A stretch of DNA of 14,266 nucleotides, taken from contig CAZIUA010000069.1 of NCBI GenBank assembly GCA_964542315.1, positions 1 through 14,266 of the forward strand, given 5' to 3'. The stretch is from UBA11524 sp964542315. GTDB lineage: Bacteria; Bacillota; Clostridia; Christensenellales; Aristaeellaceae. Positions 1 through 5,763 of this stretch are shown here, piece by piece (the stretch's first letter is position 1; each line of letters begins with the position of its first letter). The notes under the pieces were generated by a model, which was given only the letters and a program-made list of their open reading frames with translations, did not search any database and was not told the origin of the DNA. Both the position numbers and the translations under genes were made by a program.

Positions 1-1088
1 CCTACAGCGAGGTCGTGGAGGGCATGATGTTCGACCGCGGCTATATCACCCCCTATATGGTCACCGACACCGACAAGATGGAGGCTGTGATCGACGATGC
101 CTTCATCCTGATCACCGATAAGAAGATCTCCGTCATCTCCGACATCCTGCCTCTGCTGGAGCAGCTGGTCCAGGCTGGCCGCAAGCTGTTCATCATCGCT
201 GAGGACATCGAAGGCGAGGCTCTGAGCACCCTGATCGTCAACCGTCTGCGCGGCACCCTGAACGTTGTCTGCGTCAAGGCTCCCGGCTTCGGCGACCGCC
301 GCAAGGAGATGCTGCAGGATATCGCCATCCTGACCGGCGGCACCGTGATCTCCTCCGAGACCGGCATGGAGCTGAAGGAAGCCGACATGAGCATGCTCGG
401 CCGCGCCCGTCAGGTCAAGGTCAACAAGGAGAACACCACCATCGTCGGCGGTGCTGGCGACAAGGAAGAGATCGCCAACCGCGTGAGCATCATCCGCAAC
501 CAGATCGCCGAGACCACCAGCGACTATGACCGCGAGAAGCTCCAGGAGCGTCTGGCCAAGCTGGCTGGCGGCGTGGCCGTCATCCAGGTCGGTGCTGCGA
601 CTGAGATCGAGATGAAGGAACGCAAGCTCCGCATCGAGGATGCACTGGCTGCGACCCGTGCTGCGACCGAAGAAGGCATCGTCCCCGGCGGCGGCATCGC
701 CCTGCTGAGCGTTGCTTCCAAGGTGAAGGCGCTGCTGCCTGAGTACACCGGCGACGCCAAGACCGGCGTGCAGATCATCCTGCGCGCGCTGGAGGAGCCC
801 ATCCGTCAGATCGCGTCCAACGCGGGCGTGGAAGGCTCCGTCATCGTGGAGAACATCAAGGCCAATGCCGGCAAGGGCGCTGGCTACGGTTATGACGCGC
901 TGAACGATGAGTACTGCGACATGATCGAGCGCGGCATCATCGACCCCACCAAGGTGACCCGTTCCGCCCTGCAGAATGCGGCCTCCGTGGCTTCCATGGT
1001 GCTGACCACCGAGTCCCTGGTGGCAGACATCCCCGCGCCCGAACCCGCTGCTCCCGCTGGCGGCGCCGGCATGGGCGGCATGTATTGA
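1..1088 (+). CDS. groEL: 60 kDa chaperonin GroEL, 5'-truncated by window edge
   Basis: GroEL forms the cytosolic double-ring ATP-driven folding chamber with GroES. The reading frame is open from base 3 and ends with TGA at 1086-1088, giving about 361 residues. That is roughly residue 185 onward of the usual 540, so the first equatorial and intermediate segments lie outside the window. Visible family signatures are the apical-domain stretch FDRGYITPY, the KAPGFGDRRKEML segment, LAGGVAVIQVGAATE, and RIEDALAATRAATEEGIVPGGG, which carries the catalytic Asp of the ATPase (D398 in E. coli). The Gly/Met tail GGAGMGGMY is typical of the chaperonin C-terminus. A strong terminator follows 23 bases after the stop, so groEL is the last gene of its unit, presumably groES-groEL. 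Identification is certain; the N-terminus and promoter cannot be assessed. Confidence 0.98.
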   Translation, partial: YSEVVEGMMFDRGYITPYMVTDTDKMEAVIDDAFILITDKKISVISDILPLLEQLVQAGRKLFIIAEDIEGEALSTLIVNRLRGTLNVVCVKAPGFGDRRKEMLQDIAILTGGTVISSETGMELKEADMSMLGRARQVKVNKENTTIVGGAGDKEEIANRVSIIRNQIAETTSDYDREKLQERLAKLAGGVAVIQVGAATEIEMKERKLRIEDALAATRAATEEGIVPGGGIALLSVASKVKALLPEYTGDAKTGVQIILRALEEPIRQIASNAGVEGSVIVENIKANAGKGAGYGYDALNDEYCDMIERGIIDPTKVTRSALQNAASVASMVLTTESLVADIPAPEPAAPAGGAGMGGMY

Positions 1089-1111
1089 TCGCCTGAAGTG
1101 ATATGAATCGC

Positions 1112-1156
1112 ATCCCCCGTCCTCAAACGCATCGCGCAAGGGAACGGGGGATTTTT
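1112..1156 (+). terminator. Rho-independent terminator of groEL
   Basis: A perfect 9-bp stem, ATCCCCCGT (1112-1120) with ACGGGGGAT (1144-1152), encloses a 23-nt loop and runs into TTTTT (1152-1156). It begins 23 bases after the groEL stop codon. Confidence 0.88.
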
Positions 1157-1173
1157 GCTGTGCAATGCGGCAT

Positions 1174-1204
1174 AAAAAAACGCCCCCTGCATAGCAGAGG
1201 ACGC
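1174..1204 (-). terminator. Rho-independent terminator of the caspase-like gene
   Basis: Read on the minus strand, GCGTCCTCTGC (1204-1194), a TAT triloop and GCAGGGGGCGT (1190-1180) form an 11-bp stem including G-U pairs. Seven T residues (1180-1174) follow. It starts 7 bases after the stop of the minus-strand gene and sits back to back with the groEL terminator, so the two convergent units are insulated from each other. Confidence 0.9.
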
Positions 1205-1211
1205 ATGGTGG

Positions 1212-2909
1212 TCATTTCGCCCAGACGACCATGGTGCTGTTGGACGGATATACCTGCGCGGTCTGGTTCGGATTGGACTGCAGGGCATTGTTGCGGGCGA
1301 ATGCATAGGCTTCGAACAGGGTGATTTCGCCATTGCCGTCCACATCGGCGGAAAGTCCGCGCTGGACATTCGTGGCCATGTTCCATCCGCTGCCGTAGCA
1401 CAGGTTGTAGGTGAAAATGCCGAAGTACTTTTCCATCACGCCGTCGCCATTGGCGTCATAGCCCATGGATTTGCTCTCCTCGGTGGAATGCGCCGCCGTG
1501 ATGACGTAGTAGCTGCTGGTAGCCAGATCGTTCGCGCCACGCGACGAGGGCGTGAATGCGCTGATGACATTGCTGTTGAACTCGTTCAGCTCGGCCTTGG
1601 TGACGGGCACAGGATCGCCGCCATCCTTGCCGATCAGCTGACCGGAATAGCAGGCATCGACAATGACGATCTTCTTGCCCGGGATCTCGTCCAGCACGCT
1701 GCGGAGCCGCGCGATGGTCAGATAGCTGCCGTCCACACCAAGGAGGGAGCCGTGATAGCTGGTGTTGAGGGCATTGGTGCCGTGTCCGGCGAAGTAGAGC
1801 AGGCTGACATCGCTGTCGCCGGCATTGGCAAAGGTGCTGCGGATGGCGCTGATGATGCCGTCCGCACTCAGCTCGCTCTTGGTGGAGATGCGGTAGGGGG
1901 TCGCGGTCATCCGGGAGAGCATGGCGCGCATGCCGCTGACATCCGTGCTGGCGCCCTTGAGCTCGTTGGAAGTGCCGCTGTAGCTGTTGCCGATCAGCAA
2001 CGCGCGATACACGATGCTCGCGCCATTCACCGGCAGCACTGCGGAAGGCGCAGCGGCCTTGTCGCCCACTTCATCCGTCGCGGTGAGCACTACGGTGCAG
2101 TCGCCTGCGGTGGGGATAGTGTAGGTGACGGAGGGCGTCTCGGTGATGAGACGCTCGGTGTGCGTGCCGATGGTGATGTCCCACACGAAGGCGACCTCGC
2201 CGTATGCGCCCTCCACCTGGGCGGTCCAGGTGACTTCATCGCCGACCTCGGCACTGGTGGCGGAGGTCACAGGGGAGGACACGGTCATCGTGGCGTAGGG
2301 GGTCGCGGTCATGCCGTCGGGCGCGGTCAGATAGGAGGGGATGCGGAATTCGCGCACGGCCTTGCAGCCGTTGAGCACGAACACATCCAGCGCGCGGATG
2401 GGCTGCCCATTGATGAACTTGGGCAGCGTCACCGTGCCGGAAAGGGTCGCATCCACCGCGCACAGGGGGACGGCATTGCCTTCCGTCACGCTGTAATAAA
2501 GGCCACCCTGAGCCGCCAGGGTCTCATTGGCATAGAAGTTCGACAGGCCGGACGCATTGCCGAGCGCAGGGCCGAAGACGAACGCCGCCGCGGCAGGCTG
2601 TGCGCTGAGTACGGTGGAGCCGCTCATCATCTGCAGATAGGCCGCATCCGTTCCGGCGAGCACGGAGGGATCCACGCTGACGCAGCCAGCCGGGACCACC
2701 AGCGCATGCAGGGATGTGTTGGCGAAGGCGCGCGCGCCCACCGTCTTCACGGCGTCAGGCAGCACCACGCGTCCGGAAAGCCCGGCGGCATCCTCAAACG
2801 CGGAGGCCTCGATCTCCGTCAGGTCATCCGGCAGGGAGACCGCCGCCGATGCGCATGCGGAGAGCATCAGCAGCACGGCCAGGATCATCAACAATAATTT
2901 CTTCATCAT
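1212..2909 (-). CDS. Exported caspase-fold (peptidase C14-like) protein with N-terminal LRR-like and Ig/PKD-like regions
   Basis: A 565-residue protein predicted to be exported and to carry a caspase-type cysteine protease domain. The chosen start (2909) is the first of two ATGs, 7 nt after AAAGGAG; the frame stays open upstream to 2984 but without such a site. Residues 1-19 form a signal sequence ending in the lipobox-like L16-S17-A18-C19, so it may be a lipoprotein, though signal peptidase I cleavage is possible. Residues about 27-190 resemble BspA-type leucine-rich repeats (AFEDAAGLSGRVVLPDAV). Residues about 205-295 look like a PKD or Ig-like beta domain. Residues about 298-565 are caspase-like, with the His of YFAGHG (H376) and the Cys of VIVDACYSG (C420) as the expected dyad. 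Two Asp-rich loops (485-490, 522-528) resemble Ca2+-binding EF-hand loops. The substrate is unknown. It has its own promoter and terminator, so it is an independent unit downstream of the DUF6062-like gene. Confidence 0.85.
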   Translation of the reverse strand: MMKKLLLMILAVLLMLSACASAAVSLPDDLTEIEASAFEDAAGLSGRVVLPDAVKTVGARAFANTSLHALVVPAGCVSVDPSVLAGTDAAYLQMMSGSTVLSAQPAAAAFVFGPALGNASGLSNFYANETLAAQGGLYYSVTEGNAVPLCAVDATLSGTVTLPKFINGQPIRALDVFVLNGCKAVREFRIPSYLTAPDGMTATPYATMTVSSPVTSATSAEVGDEVTWTAQVEGAYGEVAFVWDITIGTHTERLITETPSVTYTIPTAGDCTVVLTATDEVGDKAAAPSAVLPVNGASIVYRALLIGNSYSGTSNELKGASTDVSGMRAMLSRMTATPYRISTKSELSADGIISAIRSTFANAGDSDVSLLYFAGHGTNALNTSYHGSLLGVDGSYLTIARLRSVLDEIPGKKIVIVDACYSGQLIGKDGGDPVPVTKAELNEFNSNVISAFTPSSRGANDLATSSYYVITAAHSTEESKSMGYDANGDGVMEKYFGIFTYNLCYGSGWNMATNVQRGLSADVDGNGEITLFEAYAFARNNALQSNPNQTAQVYPSNSTMVVWAK

Positions 2910-2955
2910 GGGGGGACTCCTTTTTGACAGGAAGTGGAGGACTGATCCATGTTTC

Positions 2956-2984
2956 ATTATAGAGCCTCGGCGCATTCCGGTCAA
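2956..2984 (-). promoter_or_regulatory. Sigma-A promoter of the caspase-like gene
   Basis: On the minus strand, TTGACC (2984-2979), a 17-nt spacer and a perfect TATAAT (2961-2956). Transcription should start near 2949, giving a 5' UTR of about 40 nt before the ATG at 2909. The match is one base off consensus with ideal spacing. Confidence 0.8.
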
Positions 2985-2999
2985 GCCTGCGCCAAAGAA

Positions 3000-3013
3000 G
3001 TTACAATTGTGAC
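3000..3013. promoter_or_regulatory. Near-perfect palindrome upstream of the caspase-gene promoter, possible operator
   Basis: GTTACAATTGTGAC is an inverted repeat broken at only one base pair. It lies 15 bp upstream of the -35 element of the caspase-like gene and just past the stop codon of the DUF6062-like gene. There is no poly-T tract, so it is not a terminator. It matches no operator family I can name; a role as a binding site is inference. Confidence 0.3.
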
Positions 3014-3021
3014 AGATGTCC

Positions 3022-3804
3022 TCACTGCTCCTTTGGATTCGGCTCCGTGCCGACGCACCAGCCGCGCAGCTTGTTCACCGTCCGCTCGACGGCATCGCGG
3101 CTGTTCTTCCACGGCTCGTCGTAGTTGCGGTAGTCGAATTTCCGGCAGAACCAGCTCACATCCTCCTGGATGCGGTCGAAGGCCTCGGTCTCAAGGGTGC
3201 AGATGGTGGAGGTGAAATCCCCCAGCGTGCGTCCGGGCAGTTCGCGTGCGGCCAGGCGCAGCAGTTGCGCCGCATGGGGGAGGCAGACGCCCTTGCAGCT
3301 CTCGAATTTCTTGCGGAATTCGGTATCGTTCTGGTACAGGTGGAAGAACGTGTGCAGATAACGCCCCATATTGTCCTCAATGGAATCACAGACGATGCAG
3401 CTTGCGTTCAGCTGTTCGAGGCTCTTTGCGGCGTCCTCCATCAGCTGTGCGGGATTGGGCGCCTTGCCGGTCAGCTTGTCCATCAGGGAAGCTCCGGATG
3501 CGCTCTTTGCGGCGGATTTGATGCCCTTGCAGGCCTTCGTCAGCCGTTCGCGCGTTTCAGCCACATGGCTCTCCAGCATCAGCGCATGCCCAAGCCGGTT
3601 GTCCAGCGCATAGAGCATTTGCTGATGGTTGCAGCAAAAGCCCTTCTTGTTCACCTGGATGCGCGTGTCGGGCTCCATCACGGATGCACCCAGATAATGC
3701 TCCACCTCGCTCAGCTCCGTCCGGCGCTTCAGCGCGCAGAGGAAGCATTCGCCGTCCAGCTTCAGGGCATCCCATACGGGGATCGTATCGATATGATATT
3801 TCAT
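3022..3804 (-). CDS. DUF6062 family protein with duplicated Cys/His motifs
   Basis: A 260-residue cytosolic protein with no signal peptide or membrane segment. It resembles the DUF6062 family of uncharacterised Clostridia proteins, judged from the opening MKYHIDTIPVWDAL and the Cys pattern. Two copies of the same signature are visible: CxxC (C20, C23) followed by GFCxxH (C57, H60), then CxxC (C136, C139) followed by GVCxxH (C174, H177). This suggests an internal duplication with two metal sites, most likely zinc; that is inference. The ATG at 3804 was chosen because homologues start MK-x-x-I-x-T-I-P; a GTG four codons upstream (3816) has AAGGGAA directly against it, which is too close. It has its own promoter and no terminator before the downstream caspase-like gene, so readthrough into that gene is possible. 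Function unknown. Confidence 0.85.
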   Translation of the reverse strand: MKYHIDTIPVWDALKLDGECFLCALKRRTELSEVEHYLGASVMEPDTRIQVNKKGFCCNHQQMLYALDNRLGHALMLESHVAETRERLTKACKGIKSAAKSASGASLMDKLTGKAPNPAQLMEDAAKSLEQLNASCIVCDSIEDNMGRYLHTFFHLYQNDTEFRKKFESCKGVCLPHAAQLLRLAARELPGRTLGDFTSTICTLETEAFDRIQEDVSWFCRKFDYRNYDEPWKNSRDAVERTVNKLRGWCVGTEPNPKEQ

Positions 3805-3849
3805 TTGAAAAGGCACTTCCCTTCATATGTTTCAACGGTTCATCCTGCT

Positions 3850-3867
3850 GATCCGTCCGTGCGGATC
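3850..3867. repeat. Short inverted repeat in the 5' UTR of the DUF6062-like gene
   Basis: GATCCG (3850-3855) and CGGATC (3862-3867) are perfect complements around a 6-nt loop, just downstream of the minus-strand -10 box. It could be an operator or a 5' UTR hairpin. Nothing else supports a role. Confidence 0.25.
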
Positions 3868-3880
3868 CAGTCACCCTTAC

Positions 3881-3910
3881 AGTATAGCATAAAAGGGTCG
3901 CTCCTGTCAT
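3881..3910 (-). promoter_or_regulatory. Sigma-A promoter of the DUF6062-like gene (extended -10)
   Basis: On the minus strand, ATGACA (3910-3905), an 18-nt spacer and TGC-TATACT with the -10 hexamer at 3886-3881. The TG dinucleotide makes it an extended -10 promoter. It is divergent from the mgtE leader promoter, the two -35 elements being about 32 bp apart. Confidence 0.7.
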
Positions 3911-3921
3911 CCACAAAAATG

Positions 3922-3935
3922 GCGGAAAAATCCGC
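3922..3935. repeat. Perfect inverted repeat between divergent promoters
   Basis: GCGGA (3922-3926), AAAA, TCCGC (3931-3935). It lies 7 bp upstream of the plus-strand -35 and 11 bp upstream of the minus-strand -35, a position from which a bound protein could affect both promoters. It is short and could be chance. Confidence 0.3.
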
Positions 3936-3942
3936 ATAGGGC

Positions 3943-3971
3943 TTGCCATCGGCGCGGAAATGGGGTATAAT
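3943..3971 (+). promoter_or_regulatory. Sigma-A promoter of the mgtE leader transcript
   Basis: TTGCCA (3943-3948), a 17-nt spacer and a perfect TATAAT (3966-3971). Transcription should start near 3978, about 300 nt before the mgtE start codon. I found no other convincing promoter between here and mgtE, so mgtE is probably read through the structured leader from this promoter. Confidence 0.8.
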
Positions 3972-4006
3972 CGAACCATCCTACTGAATGAATGTGAGGT
4001 GAGAAC

Positions 4007-4096
4007 ATGGACGGTGGCAGCTGTAGATGCAAACATACGGGCTCAGTGCTCCTGCGCCCGCAGGAGGTGCGCAGCTGCATGTCCGCCATGTGCTGA
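4007..4096 (+). CDS. 29-residue Cys-rich leader peptide or small protein upstream of mgtE
   Basis: This small ORF was found by eye. ATG at 4007 lies 7 nt after GAGG (3996-3999, within GAGGTGAG) and about 30 nt after the predicted transcription start; TGA is at 4094-4096. The product contains CRCKH near its N-terminus (C6, C8, H10) and ends SCMSAMC (C24, C29): four Cys and one His in 29 residues. There is no signal peptide or membrane segment. Its last third and stop codon lie inside the terminator hairpin 4060-4109, so ribosome movement over it would decide which RNA fold forms. That suits a leader peptide whose translation controls attenuation. It could also be a free-standing metal-binding peptide, or an accidental ORF over a structured RNA. 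I do not recognise the peptide. Confidence 0.5.
   Translation: MDGGSCRCKHTGSVLLRPQEVRSCMSAMC
4049..4066 (+). promoter_or_regulatory. Antiterminator hairpin in the mgtE leader
   Basis: CTCCTGC (4049-4055), loop GCCC, GCAGGAG (4060-4066): a perfect 7-bp stem. Its 3' arm is exactly the start of the 5' arm of the terminator at 4060-4115, so the two folds exclude each other. In a nested fold this hairpin can sit inside two outer helices, GCAGCTG/CAGCTGC (4017-4023 with 4072-4078) and ACATGG/CCATGT (4005-4010 with 4086-4091). The outer one would cover the start codon of the small ORF. Confidence 0.55.
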
Positions 4097-4115
4097 CCGC
4101 TCTTCCTGCTTTTTT
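4060..4115 (+). terminator. mgtE: Intrinsic terminator inside the mgtE leader (attenuator)
   Basis: GCAGGAGG (4060-4067) pairs with CTTCCTGC (4102-4109) including one G-U. After one T-T mismatch, GCG (4069-4071) pairs with CGC (4098-4100). An apical helix AGC-GCATG/CATGTGCT (4073-4094, one bulged T) closes on a 5-nt loop, and TTTTTT (4110-4115) follows. This is as good as the gene-end terminators in the window, yet it lies about 160 nt before mgtE and overlaps the end of the small ORF. Position and the competing hairpin argue for conditional premature termination. Confidence 0.7.
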
Positions 4116-4278
4116 GCGTGCAGGATCACCATTGTTTGCTTCGCTTCAGCTCCGCACAGACCCCATGGCTGGTGCGCGGAGGATGATCGCAGTACGCAGT
4201 GGTATTTTTTGTACCCATTTTTCGGTCGCTTTTCGCGTGCCTGCCTTTGCAAACCATGTGTGAAGGAGGTACGGATCA
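4116..4278 (+). other. Distal mgtE leader, non-coding
   Basis: These 163 nt separate the attenuator from mgtE. One moderate hairpin is visible, CTCCGC (4150-4155) with GCGGAG (4176-4181), and a T-rich patch (4205-4215) without a clear preceding stem. The mgtE ribosome site AAGGAGG (4263-4269) ends the segment. No credible promoter or coding sequence is seen; an ATG at 4027 opens a 78-codon frame across it, but it has no Shine-Dalgarno site and its composition does not look coding. Confidence 0.45.
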
Positions 4279-5691
4279 ATGAACAAGAACAAGAACATGA
4301 ACATGATGCCCATGACGACCCTGCCGGACTTCTGCGGGGAGATCGCAGCGCTGGTGCGCGGCGGCTTCACACCGGCGGCGCTTCGGGAGAAGATCGGCGC
4401 GTATCATGAGCAGGACGTGGCGCTGGCGCTGTCACTGCTGACGGCGGAGGAGCAGCAGCGGCTCTTCCAGGTGCTGGGCGTGAAGGAGCTCGCCGCGGTG
4501 CTGGAGCATGCGGAGGACAAGCAGGGCTGCTTTGCGCTGCTGAGCATGCGCAAGAAGACGGAGACCCTGGCCGAAATGGAGGCCTCCGCCGCGGCGGAAG
4601 TCCTGCAGGCGCTTCCGAGGGAGGAACGTGCGAATTTGCTGACGCTCCTTCCGCAGCAGTGCCGGCGGGAAATCGGGCTGATCTCATCCTTCGACGCGGA
4701 GGAGATCGGCAGCCGGATGTCCACGAATTTCATCGTGATCCCCCAGGGTGTCACAGTGAAGGAAGCCATGTCCGCGCTGATCGAACAGGCTGCAGACAAC
4801 GACAACATCTCCACCCTGTATCTGACGACGGCGGAGGGCGAATTCTGCGGCGCGATCGGCCTGAAGGACCTGATCATCGCGCGGGAAGGCACGCTGCTGT
4901 CGGCCATCACGAAGGTGTCCTATCCGTATCTGTATGCCCGGACGCCCATCGAGGTCTGTCTGCAGCGCCTGGCGGATTATGCGGAGACCTCCATCCCCGT
5001 GCTGGATGAGGACAACCGGCTGGTGGGCGTGGTGACCGCGCAGGACGTGGCGGAATTGCTGGATGAGAGCATGGGCGAGGATTACGCGCGCCTGGGCGGC
5101 CTGTCCGCCGAGGAGGACATCGCCGAGCCGCTCGTCCGAAGCGTCCGCAAGCGTCTGCCCTGGCTGAGCATCCTCCTGCTGATGGGGCTTGGCGTATCCG
5201 CCGTGGTCGGCCTGTTCGAATCCATCGTCGCGCAGCTGCCCATCATCATGTGCTTTCAGTCGCTCATCCTGGATATGGCGGGCAATGTGGGCACGCAGTC
5301 GCTGGCGGTGGCCATCCGCGTGCTGATGGATGATCAGCTCGGCCGGCGCAGCAAGGCGGCCCTGGTCTGGAAGGAAACGCGCATCGGCCTGCTCAATGGT
5401 ATCATCCTGGGCGCTGCGTCCTTTGCGGCGATCGGGGTGTATCTGTGCGTGCTGGGCAACGCGCCGGGCTTTGCCTTCGCCGTGTCGGGGTGCCTCGGCG
5501 CGGCGATGGTGCTGGCGATGGTCGCCTCCGCCCTGTTCGGCACGCTGATCCCGCTTTTCTTCCACCGTGTGGGCATCGATCCTGCGGTGGCCTCCGGACC
5601 GCTGATCACCACGGTGAACGATCTGGTGGCGGTGGTGGCGTATTACGGCCTGTCCTGGCTGATCCTGCTCAATGCATTCCACCTGGGCTGA
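4279..5691 (+). CDS. mgtE: Magnesium transporter/channel MgtE
   Basis: MgtE is a homodimeric Mg2+-selective membrane channel whose cytosolic domains close the pore when Mg2+ is plentiful. The 470 residues match the family length. Residues about 15-140 are the helical N domain, about 145-265 the paired CBS domains (ITKVSYPYLYARTPIEVCLQRL, SIPVLDEDNRLVGVV), about 268-292 the connecting plug helix, and about 294-468 five transmembrane helices. Key pore signatures are present: DMAGNVGTQS (332-341) and DPAVASGPLITTVND (434-448), with the Asp of TTVND corresponding to the pore Mg2+-binding residue. The ATG at 4279 lies 9 nt after AGGAGG. Its Asn/Lys/Met-rich first 12 residues are variable, so an ATG a few codons in is possible but less well placed. 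Expression is probably controlled by the attenuator-like leader. It is a single-gene unit closed by the terminator at 5709-5748. Confidence 0.96.
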   Translation: MNKNKNMNMMPMTTLPDFCGEIAALVRGGFTPAALREKIGAYHEQDVALALSLLTAEEQQRLFQVLGVKELAAVLEHAEDKQGCFALLSMRKKTETLAEMEASAAAEVLQALPREERANLLTLLPQQCRREIGLISSFDAEEIGSRMSTNFIVIPQGVTVKEAMSALIEQAADNDNISTLYLTTAEGEFCGAIGLKDLIIAREGTLLSAITKVSYPYLYARTPIEVCLQRLADYAETSIPVLDEDNRLVGVVTAQDVAELLDESMGEDYARLGGLSAEEDIAEPLVRSVRKRLPWLSILLLMGLGVSAVVGLFESIVAQLPIIMCFQSLILDMAGNVGTQSLAVAIRVLMDDQLGRRSKAALVWKETRIGLLNGIILGAASFAAIGVYLCVLGNAPGFAFAVSGCLGAAMVLAMVASALFGTLIPLFFHRVGIDPAVASGPLITTVNDLVAVVAYYGLSWLILLNAFHLG

Positions 5692-5708
5692 AAAACAGGC
5701 AATGTAAA

Positions 5709-5748
5709 ACCCCTCCGCGGCGTCCATGCTTCGGAGGGGTCGATTTTT
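5709..5748. terminator. Bidirectional terminator between mgtE and the mreB-like gene
   Basis: A perfect 9-bp stem, ACCCCTCCG (5709-5717) with CGGAGGGGT (5732-5740), is followed by CGATTTTT on the plus strand. On the minus strand it ends in TTTTA. It lies 17 bp after the mgtE stop and 15 bp after the end of the convergent mreB-like gene, so it can serve both. Confidence 0.88.
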
Positions 5749-5763
5749 GCTCATGCGCATCCG

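Noticed and set aside
1488..2897. 469-codon plus-strand open frame antisense to the caspase-like gene
   Set aside because: Very Gly/His/Ala/Arg-rich product with no domain pattern; it is a shadow of the GC-rich minus-strand gene, which has a promoter, signal peptide and catalytic motifs.
3978..4116. Classical M-box (ykoK) Mg2+ riboswitch in the mgtE leader
   Set aside because: GGTGAG near the 5' end and GTGCTGAC after the closing helix faintly recall M-box ends, but I could not find the conserved GGUGAGGCUCC, GCUGCUGCCC or GACGCCAAUGGGU-like core segments. A cmscan would decide.
4027..4263. 78-codon ORF in the mgtE leader
   Set aside because: Its ATG lies inside the 29-codon ORF in another frame, has no ribosome site, and crosses the terminator; composition is not protein-like.
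4684..5760. 358-codon minus-strand open frame opposite mgtE
   Set aside because: Same Arg/His/Gln-rich shadow composition, and mgtE is unambiguous on the plus strand.
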